Origin: Meridianimarinicoccus sp. MJW13
GTDB lineage: Bacteria; Pseudomonadota; Alphaproteobacteria; Rhodobacterales; Rhodobacteraceae
Assembly: GCF_014901205.1 (NCBI RefSeq)
Contig: NZ_JACNMU010000003.1
Coordinates: 248,001-312,000 of the forward strand
Direction: 5' to 3'
DNA length: 64,000 bases
Shown: positions 1-9,588 of the stretch, one piece after another
How the letters are laid out: each line of letters begins with the position of its first letter
How positions within the stretch are numbered: the first letter of the stretch is position 1
Made by a program: the position numbers and the translations under genes
Notes under the pieces: model-generated
What the model was told of the DNA's origin: nothing
The model's input: only the letters and a program-made list of their open reading frames with translations
The model's database searches: none

Positions 1-2213
1 CCGACAAACCCCGCGCCCTCGTCCAGATGGCCACGGGGTCCGGCAAGACTTTCACGGCGATCACGCAGGTCTACCGGCTACTCAAACACGTAGGCGCGCG
101 CCGTATCCTGTTCCTTGTCGACACCAAGAACCTCGGTGAGCAAGCCGAACAGGAATTCATGGCCTTCATCCCCAACGACGACAATCGCAAGTTCACCGAG
201 CTCCACAATGTCCAGCGCCTCTCCTCGCCCTCGATTGCCGGCGACTGCCAGGTCATAATCTCCACAATTCAGCGCATGTACGCTACGCTCAAGGGTGAGG
301 AACTGAACGAAGGCGCAGAGGACGAAAACCCAGCCGAGCAGAAATGGCGCCGCAAGAAACCGTTGCCAGTGGTCTACAACGCCAAGCTGCCACCGGAATA
401 CTTCGACGTCGTCGTGATCGATGAATGCCACCGCTCCATCTACAACCTCTGGCGCCAGGTCATCGAGTATTACGACGCCTACCTGATCGGCCTGACCGCG
501 ACGCCCGACAACCGCACCTATGGGTTCTTCCAGAAGAACGTCGTCAGCGAATACACCCACGAAAAGGCCGTCGCCGACAAGGTCAACGTCGGCAATGAAA
601 TCTTCCTGATCGAAACCGAAATCACCCAAGGTGGCGAGACGCTTAAAGCCGAGCAGCTGGTCGAAAAGCGCGAACGCGAAACCCGCGCGCGGCGATGGGA
701 AACGCAAGACGACGAACAGGCCTACGCCGCCACCCAGCTCGACCGATCCGTCGTAAACCCCGACCAGATCCGCACCGTGATCCGCGCTTTCCACGACAAA
801 TGGCAAACTATCTTCCCCGGACGCAAGGAACTGCCAAAAACCCTGATCTTCGCCAAGACCGACAGCCACGCTGACGACATCATCCAGACGGTCCGGCAGG
901 AATTCGGCGAAAGCAACGATTTCTGTCGCAAGATCACCAACGGTGCGAAGAACCCGAAATCCTCGCTCTCGGCCTTCCGCAACGATTATTACCCGCGAAT
1001 TGCCGTGACAGTGGACATGATTGCGACGGGCACCGACGTCAAACCGCTCGAATGCTTGATCTTCATGCGCGACGTGAAATCGAAGAATTACTTCGAGCAG
1101 ATGAAGGGCCGCGGCACCCGTGTTATGAAACCTGACGACCTGAAAAAGGTCTCCCCCTCCGCTCAGGCCAAGACGCACTATGTCATCGTCGATGCCGTCG
1201 GCGTCACCAAGTCACTCAAGACAGCCAGCCAGCCGCTCGACACCAAACCCTCGATACCCTTCAAGGACCTCGCTATGGGGCTGATGATGGGCGACCGGTC
1301 CGAGGAAACCGTCAGCTCGCTTGCCGCTCGCCTGTCCCGCCTCGACAACAAGTTGGGGACCGAGGATCAGGAAAAGATCACCGGCGAGGCAGGCAAAGCT
1401 CTCACCACTATTGTGCGCGACCTCTTCGACGCCGTCGACCCCGACAAGGTGGAGGTCGACGCCAAGGCCGCGGGCCACCCCGAGCCCGACGATGCCGCCA
1501 TGAAGGCCGCACGCGAGGAACGGATCAAACACGCCGCCAACGTCTTCACCGGCCCGCTGATCAATCTGATGGACACGATCCGCCGCGACAACGAACAGAC
1601 CATCGACCATGACAACCTCGACACGCTTTTGCGCGCCGAATGGGCGGGCGATGTGGCGGAAAATGCGAAGAAGATCGCGGAAGAGTTCGAGGACTACCTG
1701 ACCGAGAACCGCGATGAAATCGAGGCGCTAACCATCTACTTCAACACCCCCGCCCGCCGGTCAGATGTCACCTACGCGATGATCAAGGACGTTTTGAAGA
1801 AACTGACCGAGGATCGCCCGCGCCTCGCCCCGCTCACCGTCTGGCGCGCCTATGCGCATCTTGATGACTACAAGGGCAGCAACCCGGCCAGCGACCTGAC
1901 TGCGCTGGTGGCGCTGATCCGCCGGGTCACGGGGCTGGATGAAACCCTCACCCGCCATTCCGAACGGGTGCGGCGCAACTTCCAGAACTGGGTGCTGAAC
2001 CGCCATTCGGGTGCGGGCGAGAAGTTCACCGAGGAGCAGATGGACTGGCTGCGCATGATCCGCGACCACCTCGCCACCTCCTTCACCATCGAGCGCGACG
2101 ATCTGGAAATGGCCCCCTTCGACGGCAAGGGCGGGATGGGGCAGATGTATGCGCTCTTTGGCGACGGCATGGACGAGGTCATGACCGAGATGAATGAGGC
2201 GCTCTCAGCATGA
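1..2213 (+). CDS. hsdR: Type I restriction enzyme HsdR subunit, 5' truncated by window edge
   Basis: Motor and cleavage subunit of a type I restriction-modification system, which translocates DNA with ATP and cuts unmodified DNA. The frame is open to the left edge (codons begin at base 3), so the N-terminal endonuclease domain lies outside the window. Visible SF2 helicase motifs: Walker A ATGSGKT at 30-50, a DECH box at 420-431, motif V (IATGTD) and motif VI (QMKGRGTR). The C-terminal part (about residues 420-728 of the visible protein) is helical and matches the HsdR region that contacts the methylase core. The stop overlaps the hsdS start by 4 bases (ATGA), so the genes are translationally coupled. 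Helicase identity is certain; assignment to HsdR rests on the following hsdS and hsdM. Confidence 0.93.
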   Translation, partial: DKPRALVQMATGSGKTFTAITQVYRLLKHVGARRILFLVDTKNLGEQAEQEFMAFIPNDDNRKFTELHNVQRLSSPSIAGDCQVIISTIQRMYATLKGEELNEGAEDENPAEQKWRRKKPLPVVYNAKLPPEYFDVVVIDECHRSIYNLWRQVIEYYDAYLIGLTATPDNRTYGFFQKNVVSEYTHEKAVADKVNVGNEIFLIETEITQGGETLKAEQLVEKRERETRARRWETQDDEQAYAATQLDRSVVNPDQIRTVIRAFHDKWQTIFPGRKELPKTLIFAKTDSHADDIIQTVRQEFGESNDFCRKITNGAKNPKSSLSAFRNDYYPRIAVTVDMIATGTDVKPLECLIFMRDVKSKNYFEQMKGRGTRVMKPDDLKKVSPSAQAKTHYVIVDAVGVTKSLKTASQPLDTKPSIPFKDLAMGLMMGDRSEETVSSLAARLSRLDNKLGTEDQEKITGEAGKALTTIVRDLFDAVDPDKVEVDAKAAGHPEPDDAAMKAAREERIKHAANVFTGPLINLMDTIRRDNEQTIDHDNLDTLLRAEWAGDVAENAKKIAEEFEDYLTENRDEIEALTIYFNTPARRSDVTYAMIKDVLKKLTEDRPRLAPLTVWRAYAHLDDYKGSNPASDLTALVALIRRVTGLDETLTRHSERVRRNFQNWVLNRHSGAGEKFTEEQMDWLRMIRDHLATSFTIERDDLEMAPFDGKGGMGQMYALFGDGMDEVMTEMNEALSA

Positions 2214-3814
2214 CGGATTTGCCAAGTTCATGGATAACCGCTGAAATTGCGGATCTTGTAGAGTTACAAGAAACCGGCAAACCCTTCCAACAGGGGTGGA
2301 GCCCGCAATGCGAACGCCGTCCAGCAGAAGACAACGAATGGGGTGTTGTCAAAACAACAGCGATTCAGCACGGCGAGTTTTGGTCTCACGAAAACAAGGC
2401 ACTGCCTGAAAAGCTCGACCCTCGCCCTCAGATCGAAATCAAGCCAGGCGACGTCCTTATGACATGTGCAGGACCACGCAACCGATGCGGTGTCGCATGC
2501 CTTGTCAAGAAAACCCGGTCGCGGCTGATGATGTCTGGAAAGATGTACCGCTTTCGGCCACATCCGGAACTGCTCGACCCGCAGTTTCTTTCGCGCTTCA
2601 TTCGCCTTCATGAAACGCAACAGCGTATCGACGCGATGAAGACAGGGATCAATGATAGTGGCTTGAACCTGACACATGCGCGCTTCGGCAAGTTACCTGT
2701 TGTCGTCCCTCCCACCAACGAACAACGCCGCATCGTGGAGAAGATCGAGGCAATGTTCGACGAGATCGACAAGGGGGTCGAGAGCCTGCAAACGGCGCGC
2801 GCCACCCTCGGCCTCTACCGTCAGTCCCTGCTGAAATCCGCCTTCGAAGGCCGCCTCACCGCCAACTGGCGCGCGCAGAACGCGGACAAACTGGAAGCCC
2901 CCGAAACCCTCCTTGCCCGCATCCAATCCGAACGCGACACCCGCTACAAAACCGCCCTCGACGCCTGGCAGGAGGCCCTCGCCAAATGGCATGCGGATGG
3001 CGAGAAGGGCAAGAAACCCGCGAAGCCGAAGCGGCCAGCATGGCCAACCAAATTCGACTACTCGGACCTTCGGGATTTGCCCAAAGGCTGGGTCTACCTA
3101 CCGTTTGAAGCACTGGCTTGGGCCATCCGAAACGGCATTTCGGCCAAGCCTGACGAAAAAGGCCCGTTCAAGATTTTCCGGATCAGTGCCGTCCGACCTA
3201 TGGCCTTCGACTTGGAGGACTTTCGGCGCATCACCGATCCGGACGGCAGTTTCGAGAATTACTGTCTTTCTTATGGGGATCTTGTGTTCACGCGCTACAA
3301 CGGGTCGCGCGATTACGTTGGCGTTTCGGCTATGTATCGGGGTGATGGCAGTCACGTCTATCCCGACAAGCTCATTCGCTGCGAGATCAGGTCCGACATC
3401 CTGAATCCGGCATACCTTGAGGCCGCAACGAACTGCGGCCAAAGCCGTGCCTATATCGAACGCCGCATCCGAACGACGGCTGGTCAATCAGGTGTTTCCG
3501 GAGGCGACATCAAAGCGACGCCTGTCCCGATCTGCTCCCCCGCAGAACAAGCCGAAATCGTCCAACTCCTCGACGCTCAGCTTGAAGCCGCCGCGCGGCT
3601 CGAGGCCGAGGTCGACTCAGCCCTCACCCGTGCAGACGCGCTCCGCCAATCCATCCTGAAAAAAGCCTTCTCCGGCCAACTCGTCCCCCAGGACCCGGAG
3701 GACGAACCCGCCTCCGCCCTGCTGGCCCGCATCAAGACCGACCGCGCGAAGACCCCAAAAGCACGCCGCAAGCGCGTCTCCAAAAAGCAGAAGGAGGCAC
3801 AGCATGGCCTTTGA
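2210..3814 (+). CDS. hsdS: Type I restriction-modification specificity subunit HsdS
   Basis: DNA-recognition subunit of the type I enzyme, 534 aa. It has the classical two-repeat layout: target recognition domain 1 (about 1-165), a conserved helical spacer beginning at PPTNEQRRIVEKIEAMFDEI (about residues 166-225), target recognition domain 2 (about 290-440), and a second helical spacer near the C-terminus (AEQAEIVQLLDAQLEAAARL). The Lys/Pro-rich stretch around residues 255-275 links the two halves. Start ATG overlaps the hsdR stop; the end overlaps the next gene by 11 bases. The recognition sequence cannot be predicted from the protein by eye. Confidence 0.93.
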   Translation: MTDLPSSWITAEIADLVELQETGKPFQQGWSPQCERRPAEDNEWGVVKTTAIQHGEFWSHENKALPEKLDPRPQIEIKPGDVLMTCAGPRNRCGVACLVKKTRSRLMMSGKMYRFRPHPELLDPQFLSRFIRLHETQQRIDAMKTGINDSGLNLTHARFGKLPVVVPPTNEQRRIVEKIEAMFDEIDKGVESLQTARATLGLYRQSLLKSAFEGRLTANWRAQNADKLEAPETLLARIQSERDTRYKTALDAWQEALAKWHADGEKGKKPAKPKRPAWPTKFDYSDLRDLPKGWVYLPFEALAWAIRNGISAKPDEKGPFKIFRISAVRPMAFDLEDFRRITDPDGSFENYCLSYGDLVFTRYNGSRDYVGVSAMYRGDGSHVYPDKLIRCEIRSDILNPAYLEAATNCGQSRAYIERRIRTTAGQSGVSGGDIKATPVPICSPAEQAEIVQLLDAQLEAAARLEAEVDSALTRADALRQSILKKAFSGQLVPQDPEDEPASALLARIKTDRAKTPKARRKRVSKKQKEAQHGL

Positions 3815-4808
3815 CGCCCTCAATGACATCTATGGCGTGTCGCATTGGAAAGGGCTGCCCCTGTCCAGCACCTTCACGCGCAAGACTGTCGCGGCCTCGG
3901 ACCTGCGTGGCGCCCTGCCGGACTTCGCCCTGCGCCCTTTTGGGACGCACCCGAACGACAATCCGCGCTTGCGCAGCATCTGGCGGATGCCCTTCGATGG
4001 CGATGCGCATGAACGCCCGGTCGCGGTCGTGTCGGACCAGTACGATTTGCTGCAACATCGCGTGCTGGGTTCTTGGCTTACCGAAAACCTCTCGAACGCC
4101 GGGCTCAAAGACGCCGGCGCGGAAATCACCATGACGGAATACGGCGAACGGGTGCGCATCTCCGTCCCATTGGTGAATCAGGCATACGATTTTGCTCAGG
4201 ATCTTCTTCAGCCAGATCGCTACCGGCCAGAGATCGAGGTGACGAATTCGGTCGACCGTTCCACGGCCTTCCACGTGGTTCTTCGATGGCGCAGAATGAT
4301 TTGTCTAAATGGCATGTTCACAACCGAGGAAGATCGGATGCGCTCCATCCATCGCGTCGACCTGTCCCGCACAGAATTGGTGCGCGACTTCATCCAAGAC
4401 CGACTTTCTACGACCCCGGACATGGTGACCGCATTGAGTACTTGGAAGAAGCGCAAGACGGACAAGGCAACAGCGCAGGCTTGGTGCGAGGAGTGGCTGC
4501 GGGTTAAGGGGGGCTGGACGGTAGAAAACTGTGCTCGGCTCTGGTGGATTCTTGAGAGCGGCTACGATGGAGCCGTGGCTCCGCCCACCGGGAAGAAAGA
4601 AAAATGGCCGCTGCGTGCTTACCGTGTTGGTCAGCATTGTCAGGTTCCCGGTGACAACTACCCGGTACGAACGGCGTATGATGTTGCGCAACTCCTCACT
4701 TGGATTACGAGCAACCAAAGATCAGTCGAAATGCAATTGGAAGGCACCGAGAAAGTACCCAGCCTGATGGCCGCGTTCCTGAAATTCAATAAGGCGGGGA
4801 ATGCCTGA
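3804..4808 (+). CDS. DUF932 (phage/plasmid-like) protein inside the hsd operon
   Basis: A 334-aa protein resembling the DUF932 family, often annotated 'phage/plasmid-like protein'. Visible hallmarks are an N-terminal segment of the form PVAVVSDQYDLLQH, a central strand-rich region containing NSVDRSTAFHVVLRWRRMICLNGM, and a helical C-terminal half. It overlaps hsdS by 11 bases and its TGA stop overlaps the hsdM ATG, so it is co-translated with the restriction genes. The biochemical role of DUF932 is not established. The position suggests a modulator or accessory subunit of the type I enzyme, or an anti-restriction gene captured into the operon. Family call is moderately sure; function unknown. 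Confidence 0.7.
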   Translation: MAFDALNDIYGVSHWKGLPLSSTFTRKTVAASDLRGALPDFALRPFGTHPNDNPRLRSIWRMPFDGDAHERPVAVVSDQYDLLQHRVLGSWLTENLSNAGLKDAGAEITMTEYGERVRISVPLVNQAYDFAQDLLQPDRYRPEIEVTNSVDRSTAFHVVLRWRRMICLNGMFTTEEDRMRSIHRVDLSRTELVRDFIQDRLSTTPDMVTALSTWKKRKTDKATAQAWCEEWLRVKGGWTVENCARLWWILESGYDGAVAPPTGKKEKWPLRAYRVGQHCQVPGDNYPVRTAYDVAQLLTWITSNQRSVEMQLEGTEKVPSLMAAFLKFNKAGNA

Positions 4809-6280
4809 TGAATACTGCCCCAATCGTCTCCAAAGTTTGGAGTTTTTGCACCACGCTGCGTGACGACGGCGTCGGTTATGGCGACTATCTCGAGCAGCTG
4901 ACCTACCTCATCTTCCTCAAGATGGCCGATGAATACGCCAAGCCCCCCTACAGCCGCGATGTGGGCATTCCGGAAGGATTCGACTGGACCAGCCTGACTT
5001 CGCGCCGGGGGGCAGAACTGGAAGCGCACTACGTCATGCTGCTACGCAAGTTGGGCGAGCAGAAAGGCATGCTTGGCCAGATCTTCACCAAGGCACAGAA
5101 CAAGATCACAGACCCCGCCAAACTCTTCCGCCTGATCGACATGGTGGACGGCACCAAGTGGGTCATGCTGGGTGCAGACGTCAAAGGCGACATCTATGAG
5201 GGGCTTCTGGAGCGCAACGCCGAGGATACGAAATCTGGCGCTGGCCAGTATTTCACGCCGCGCGCTCTGATCCGCGCAATGGTCGAATGCGTCCGCCCAG
5301 AGCCCGGCAAGACCATCGCCGATCCGGCCTGTGGCACCGGTGGTTTTTTCCTTGCCGCCCACGAATTCCTGACAGACCCGGACAACCCTGCGCTCGACAA
5401 GGACCAGAAGGCTTTCCTGAAGCACTCGACTTTCTTCGGCAACGAGATTGTCGCCGGGACGCGGCGCCTCTGCCTGATGAACATGTTCCTGCATGGGATC
5501 GGCGAAATGACTGGCGACACGTTGGTATCACCCGCTGACGCCCTGATTTCTCCGCCTCCCGAGACCTTCGACTATGTTCTGGCGAATCCGCCGTTCGGCA
5601 AGAAGAGCTCGATGAGCTTCACCAATGCCGAAGGCGAACAGGAAACGGACGACCTGACATACAATCGCCAGGATTTCTGGGCGACCACGTCGAACAAGCA
5701 GCTGAATTTCGTCCAACATATACGAACCATGCTGAAGACAACCGGACGGGCCGCGGTGGTCGTACCCGACAATGTTCTGTTCGAGGGCGGCGCGGGAGAA
5801 ACCATTCGGCGGAAATTGCTGCAAACTACCGACCTGCATACCATCCTTCGTCTGCCTACTGGCATCTTCTATGCGCAGGGCGTGAAAGCGAATGTGATCT
5901 TCTTCGACAACCGGGCAGCCAGCCCCGATCCGCAGACCTCCAAGGTCTGGTACTACGATTACCGCACCAACGTGCATCATACGTTGAAACAGAAGCCCCT
6001 AACGTATTCGCATCTCAAGGAATTTGTGTCTTGCTACAGTCCTGAAAACCGTCACGAACGCAGTCCCACGTGGAGCGAAGAATGCCCAGATGGACGCTGG
6101 CGCGCCTTTGACAGGGAAGAACTGCTGGCACGCGACAAGGCGAGCCTCGATCTCTTCTGGCTACGCGACGCGTCAATGACAGACCTGGAAAACCTTCCGG
6201 AGCCAGAGGTGCTGGCGGAGGAAATCATGGAGAACCTTCGGTCTGCTCTAGCGAACTTTGAAGCAGTTTCTGCTGATTGA
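4808..6280 (+). CDS. hsdM: Type I restriction-modification DNA methyltransferase HsdM
   Basis: N6-adenine methyltransferase subunit, 490 aa, which with HsdS forms the modification core. It has an N-terminal helical HsdM domain (about 1-130), the AdoMet-binding motif DPACGTGGF (residues 172-180) and the catalytic NPPF motif (260-263), followed by the target-handling C-terminal region. It is last in the operon (hsdR-hsdS-DUF932-hsdM), an uncommon order because hsdM usually precedes hsdS. Start ATG overlaps the DUF932 stop. No residue essential to the family appears to be missing. Confidence 0.95.
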   Translation: MNTAPIVSKVWSFCTTLRDDGVGYGDYLEQLTYLIFLKMADEYAKPPYSRDVGIPEGFDWTSLTSRRGAELEAHYVMLLRKLGEQKGMLGQIFTKAQNKITDPAKLFRLIDMVDGTKWVMLGADVKGDIYEGLLERNAEDTKSGAGQYFTPRALIRAMVECVRPEPGKTIADPACGTGGFFLAAHEFLTDPDNPALDKDQKAFLKHSTFFGNEIVAGTRRLCLMNMFLHGIGEMTGDTLVSPADALISPPPETFDYVLANPPFGKKSSMSFTNAEGEQETDDLTYNRQDFWATTSNKQLNFVQHIRTMLKTTGRAAVVVPDNVLFEGGAGETIRRKLLQTTDLHTILRLPTGIFYAQGVKANVIFFDNRAASPDPQTSKVWYYDYRTNVHHTLKQKPLTYSHLKEFVSCYSPENRHERSPTWSEECPDGRWRAFDREELLARDKASLDLFWLRDASMTDLENLPEPEVLAEEIMENLRSALANFEAVSAD

Positions 6281-6818
6281 CAGCTGTGTTACGAGCCACA
6301 TGGCTCGGAGACCGTTGGACATCAGTTCCATCTGGCCGCGAGCGACCGGAATCGGAGTGCTCAGCTTGAGCCTCGCAAAACATCTTATTTACAGATGGTT
6401 ACAGGCTATTCACCAAATCGGCGCAGTCATGAGATCCGGAGAATATCGGCCCATAGAGAACGGATTTTGGGCCGTTCCCAGTATGTCCGGTGAACAGCCC
6501 CTCCCGTATAACCCTCGAAAACAACGAGAAAATCCGGCCGCAGCCGGATCGGGAGACACGTTTCGCAAGGGCAAGTGGCGGAGGGGACGGGCCTGACGTC
6601 GAACCTTCTCCGACCCTTAAGCTATTGATGTTATGTGCTTTTATAAGGCATGCCCTCAGGCAACGGGTGTTTCGGACGTACTCGTCTCGCACCGCATGAC
6701 GCCTTCTTGGGAGGGCAGCCTCCGATCCATCTCAATCCGAGGCATCTTGGGGGTGACGCTTTCGCCGCCACGTGTGGTCCGCCATGCCGTGATACCGATC
6801 AGTCCCAAGCATCGGCGT
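6281..6818. other. Non-coding stretch between hsdM and the ABC transporter cluster
   Basis: About 540 bases between converging transcription units: hsdM ends at 6280 and the DUF3299 gene ends at 6819 on the other strand. Short open frames exist, but none has a convincing ribosome site or recognisable product. The part near 6595-6680 is more AT-rich than its surroundings. I see no tRNA, transposase remnant or clear terminator hairpin. Confidence 0.5.
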
Positions 6819-7475
6819 TCATCCGCCGTACACCTCGACCAGCACCGGCTGCATTGAATAGCTGACGGAGACCGGGGCCTGTCCGTCGACATACCCAACG
6901 TCCTGAACCGAACTCTGGGCGACCATGGTCCCGGTGATCCAAACGGGGGTGAAAAGTCCGTTCACCTCGATGCCCTCGGGATAGACCACATGGACGACCT
7001 GGTTGGCGGGCGGCGGCGGGGTGTGGATGCAGGCGCCGATGGTGGGCACAAGCAGGAACTCGACAGCCTTGCGGTCCTTGAATTCGAGGGGCAGCACATA
7101 TCCAGGCATCCGGATGTTCTTGCCGACAAGTGCCTCGTTCACAGCGGAGGCCGCCGCTTCGCGTTTTTCCATGATCGCCAGACGCGCCGCGAACAATCCG
7201 TCGACATCGAGGCCGTCCTTAGCCATTTGTTCGCGTAGCATTTGCGCTTCGGCGCGAGCTTCGACGTCATCGCTCCGCTCGGCCCGTGCCTCGAACCGCA
7301 GGATCTGACGAAGGCCGTCCATCTGGTCGTCGGTGAGGGTCTCGAACGGGTTCTCGATCACGGTGGCCGGAGGTGCAAGCGTAGCCCACGAGATTTCCTG
7401 AGGATCAGCCGCTTGTACGAGACCCGGAGGAACGGCAAGCAAGAATATCAAGACGAGGCGGGCGAACATGGTCAT
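6819..7475 (-). CDS. Secreted DUF3299-family protein
   Basis: A 218-aa exported protein. It has a signal peptide (hydrophobic stretch LVLIFLLAVPPGLVQA, cleaved about residue 22), a Glu/Ala/Arg-rich helical region (about 50-120) and a C-terminal beta domain with IRMPGYVLPLEF, then GACIHTPPPPANQ. This layout is typical of DUF3299 proteins encoded beside MacB/LolE-like ABC exporters. It is the last gene after the ATPase and permease, 20 bases from the permease. It presumably acts in the periplasm as an accessory of that transporter, possibly in metal handling because the permease has a His-rich loop. The enzymatic role is unknown. Confidence 0.75.
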   Translation of the reverse strand: MTMFARLVLIFLLAVPPGLVQAADPQEISWATLAPPATVIENPFETLTDDQMDGLRQILRFEARAERSDDVEARAEAQMLREQMAKDGLDVDGLFAARLAIMEKREAAASAVNEALVGKNIRMPGYVLPLEFKDRKAVEFLLVPTIGACIHTPPPPANQVVHVVYPEGIEVNGLFTPVWITGTMVAQSSVQDVGYVDGQAPVSVSYSMQPVLVEVYGG

Positions 7476-7495
7476 GGAGAATTACCTTTGAATTG

Positions 7496-8845
7496 TCATA
7501 GCCGAACCGACAGCCCGTCGGCCAGCGTCATGCGATAGACCCGGACTGCCGGGACAAGCGAGGCAAGAAGCCCTGCGCAGAAGATGAGGAAAAGGGTGGT
7601 CAGTTCGCGCGCTCCGAAGACATTCAAGCCCAATCGCAGACCGAAACGGGCGGACAGGATCGGGTCGGTCACGAACGTGGCCACCGTAAGCAGAACAAGG
7701 CCCAGCACCAGCCCCGCAGCGGTGAGGACGGCGGCTTCGGTGACGATCAGCGCAAAGATACGGCCGGGCGTGGCGCCAACAGACCGCAGGATCGCGAATT
7801 CACGCCGTCGGGTGTCGAGAGTCGCAGAGAGCATGACCACCATGCCGATCATTCCCGCCAAAGCCACGGCCCACGCCATCAGTCGCATCGCGCGCTCGGC
7901 CGTCCCGGTGATCCCCCAGAGCTCGGCGAGCGCGACAGCCGGGAGGACTGCGCTCAACGCGTCGGAGGGGCGTTCGTTGACGGCCCGCTGCAGACCGAGG
8001 ACATTCGTCCGATCGATCAGCCCGACGTAGACGGCATTGATCCGGTCCGGTTCGTGACCGTGTCCGGCCTCCGTGCCTTCGTGGTCGCCATGATCTTCAT
8101 GGTCGTCGTGCGCGTCATGCGCGTCATGGTCGTCGTGCGCACCATCCTCGCCATGATCGTCGGCGGGCATCGCGGCCGGGTCCAGGGGGTCGGCCAGCGG
8201 CGCGTCTTCCTGCGCATGCAGGGTGTCGAAGCCTTCGAGCGTGACGAAGACCATCCGGTCGACGGCGGTGCCGGTCGGCGCGAGCACGCCCGAGATGGTG
8301 AAGGGCGCGTCGTCGTGCAGGTCGAATGAGACCTCGCCTGAGCCATGGGCGTTGACGATCACCGCACCGGGAGCATAGCCGAGCCGCGCCGCGACTTCGG
8401 CCCCGATCACGGCCGCGTCCGCCGCATCGCCGGTATAGAACGAGCCAGCGGCAAGAGAGAGCGGCTTACCGCCAGAGTGCCGGAAATGCTCGAAATAGGA
8501 TGCATCCGTCCCGATCACCGGATAGCCGCGATGATTGTCGCCCATCTGGATCGGGACCGCCCAGGCCACCTCGGGCCGATCCTCGAGCCACTCGAAGCTG
8601 TCCCAGGTCATGCCGGTCCCGGTGCCGCCGACGCCGAAAACGGTGGCCATCAGGATCTGGACGGAATTGCCGCGCGGCGCCACGATCAGGTCGATCCCCG
8701 ACGCGGAGTTGGCGAAGCTGTCGCGCGCGCCGTCCCTCAGCCGCTCGACCCCCAGGATCAGCGCGACGCTGAGGCCGATGGCCAGCACGGTCAGGCCGGC
8801 GACGAACCGGCGGTTCCACAGGCTGCGCAGGCTGAACCTCAGCAT
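7496..8845 (-). CDS. ABC transporter permease (FtsX/LolE type) with His/Asp-rich periplasmic loop
   Basis: A 449-aa inner-membrane permease. One N-terminal membrane helix (about 13-32) is followed by a large periplasmic domain and three C-terminal helices (about 325-445), the layout of the MacB/FtsX/LolCE family. Residues 229-266 form an insertion of alternating His, Asp and Glu with 10 histidines, a likely divalent-metal binding loop. The start overlaps the ATPase stop (ATGA), so the two are co-translated. The family usually moves lipoproteins or envelope substrates rather than metals, so the loop may be regulatory or metal-buffering. Substrate unknown. Confidence 0.88.
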   Translation of the reverse strand: MLRFSLRSLWNRRFVAGLTVLAIGLSVALILGVERLRDGARDSFANSASGIDLIVAPRGNSVQILMATVFGVGGTGTGMTWDSFEWLEDRPEVAWAVPIQMGDNHRGYPVIGTDASYFEHFRHSGGKPLSLAAGSFYTGDAADAAVIGAEVAARLGYAPGAVIVNAHGSGEVSFDLHDDAPFTISGVLAPTGTAVDRMVFVTLEGFDTLHAQEDAPLADPLDPAAMPADDHGEDGAHDDHDAHDAHDDHEDHGDHEGTEAGHGHEPDRINAVYVGLIDRTNVLGLQRAVNERPSDALSAVLPAVALAELWGITGTAERAMRLMAWAVALAGMIGMVVMLSATLDTRRREFAILRSVGATPGRIFALIVTEAAVLTAAGLVLGLVLLTVATFVTDPILSARFGLRLGLNVFGARELTTLFLIFCAGLLASLVPAVRVYRMTLADGLSVRL

Positions 8846-9531
8846 CAGGCGGCGCCCCCGTTGAGGGCGAGGAAGTCAACGCCACGGTCGAAATGATGCT
8901 CCAGGCTGCGGTCGTGACTGACGAAGAGCAGAGCGGCGCCCGCTTCGGCGCATTCCCGCGCCAGCAGGTCGACGAAGGCCGCCTTTGCCGCCTCATCCAG
9001 CGCCGAGGTCGGCTCGTCCGCCAGGATCAGGTCCGGCTTGCCGATCAGCGCACGCGCAGCGGCAACCCGTTGTTGCTGGCCCACGCTGAGCTCGCTGGCC
9101 GGCTTGGATGCCAGCGACGGATCGGACAGACCCAATTCGTCAAGCAGTCGGCGGGCCGTTCCCGCAGGATCGTCGCCCGCACGCTTGCAGCGACGCTGCG
9201 AGAATGTGCAGGGAAGAAGGACGTTCTCGAGGGCACTCAGCCATGGAACAAGATTGAACACCTGAAAGATCATGCCGACCTGATCCACCCGGAACCGGTC
9301 CCGCGCACCACCGCGCAGGGCGCCAATATCCTGATCCGCTACGCGGATGCTCCCCTTCGGCACATCGACCACGCCTGCGATCGCGGACAGCAAGGTCGAT
9401 TTTCCGCAGCCGCTCGGCCCATACAAGAACAGGCTCTCGCCGGACGCGAGAGACAGCGCGCCAATCTCCAGCGTGCTGCGCTCCGCGCCCGGCCATCGGT
9501 AGACAAGCCGTTCAATCCGCAATGGGTGCAA
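8845..9531 (-). CDS. ABC transporter ATP-binding protein (LolD/MacB type)
   Basis: A 228-aa cytoplasmic ATPase that powers the adjacent permease. Walker A GPSGCGKST (residues 38-46), signature LSVGQQQR (about 146), Walker B LILADEPTSALD (about 168) and the switch histidine in LLFVSHD are all present. The signature has V where the consensus LSGGQ has G, a common variation. It is coupled to the permease by a 4-base overlap. Confidence 0.95.
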   Translation of the reverse strand: MHPLRIERLVYRWPGAERSTLEIGALSLASGESLFLYGPSGCGKSTLLSAIAGVVDVPKGSIRVADQDIGALRGGARDRFRVDQVGMIFQVFNLVPWLSALENVLLPCTFSQRRCKRAGDDPAGTARRLLDELGLSDPSLASKPASELSVGQQQRVAAARALIGKPDLILADEPTSALDEAAKAAFVDLLARECAEAGAALLFVSHDRSLEHHFDRGVDFLALNGGAA

Positions 9532-9553
9532 CTATCGGTCTCCGAGCCATGAA

Positions 9554-9583
9554 GCCGCCCGCCGAGCTTTCGTGCCGGGCGGC
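9554..9583 (-). terminator. Inverted repeat just downstream of the amidohydrolase stop
   Basis: GCCGCCCG (9554-9561) and CGGGCGGC (9576-9583) form an 8-bp perfect stem, 5 bases beyond the stop codon of the amidohydrolase at 9589. There is no good T-run on the minus-strand side (a TTTT lies on the plus-strand side), so termination before the ABC genes may be partial. Confidence 0.5.
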
Positions 9584-9588
9584 CGTTT

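Noticed and set aside
6258-6699. Short plus-strand frames after hsdM and a segment faintly like a tRNA-Ser 3' end
   Set aside because: No ribosome site or recognisable product; the tRNA-like stretch cannot be folded into a cloverleaf and lacks the conserved arm sequences.
8043-8170. GTCGTG/CATGGTCGTC repeats in the ABC permease gene considered as a CRISPR or tandem repeat
   Set aside because: The repeats are codon-level and encode the His/Asp-rich protein loop, with no spacer structure.
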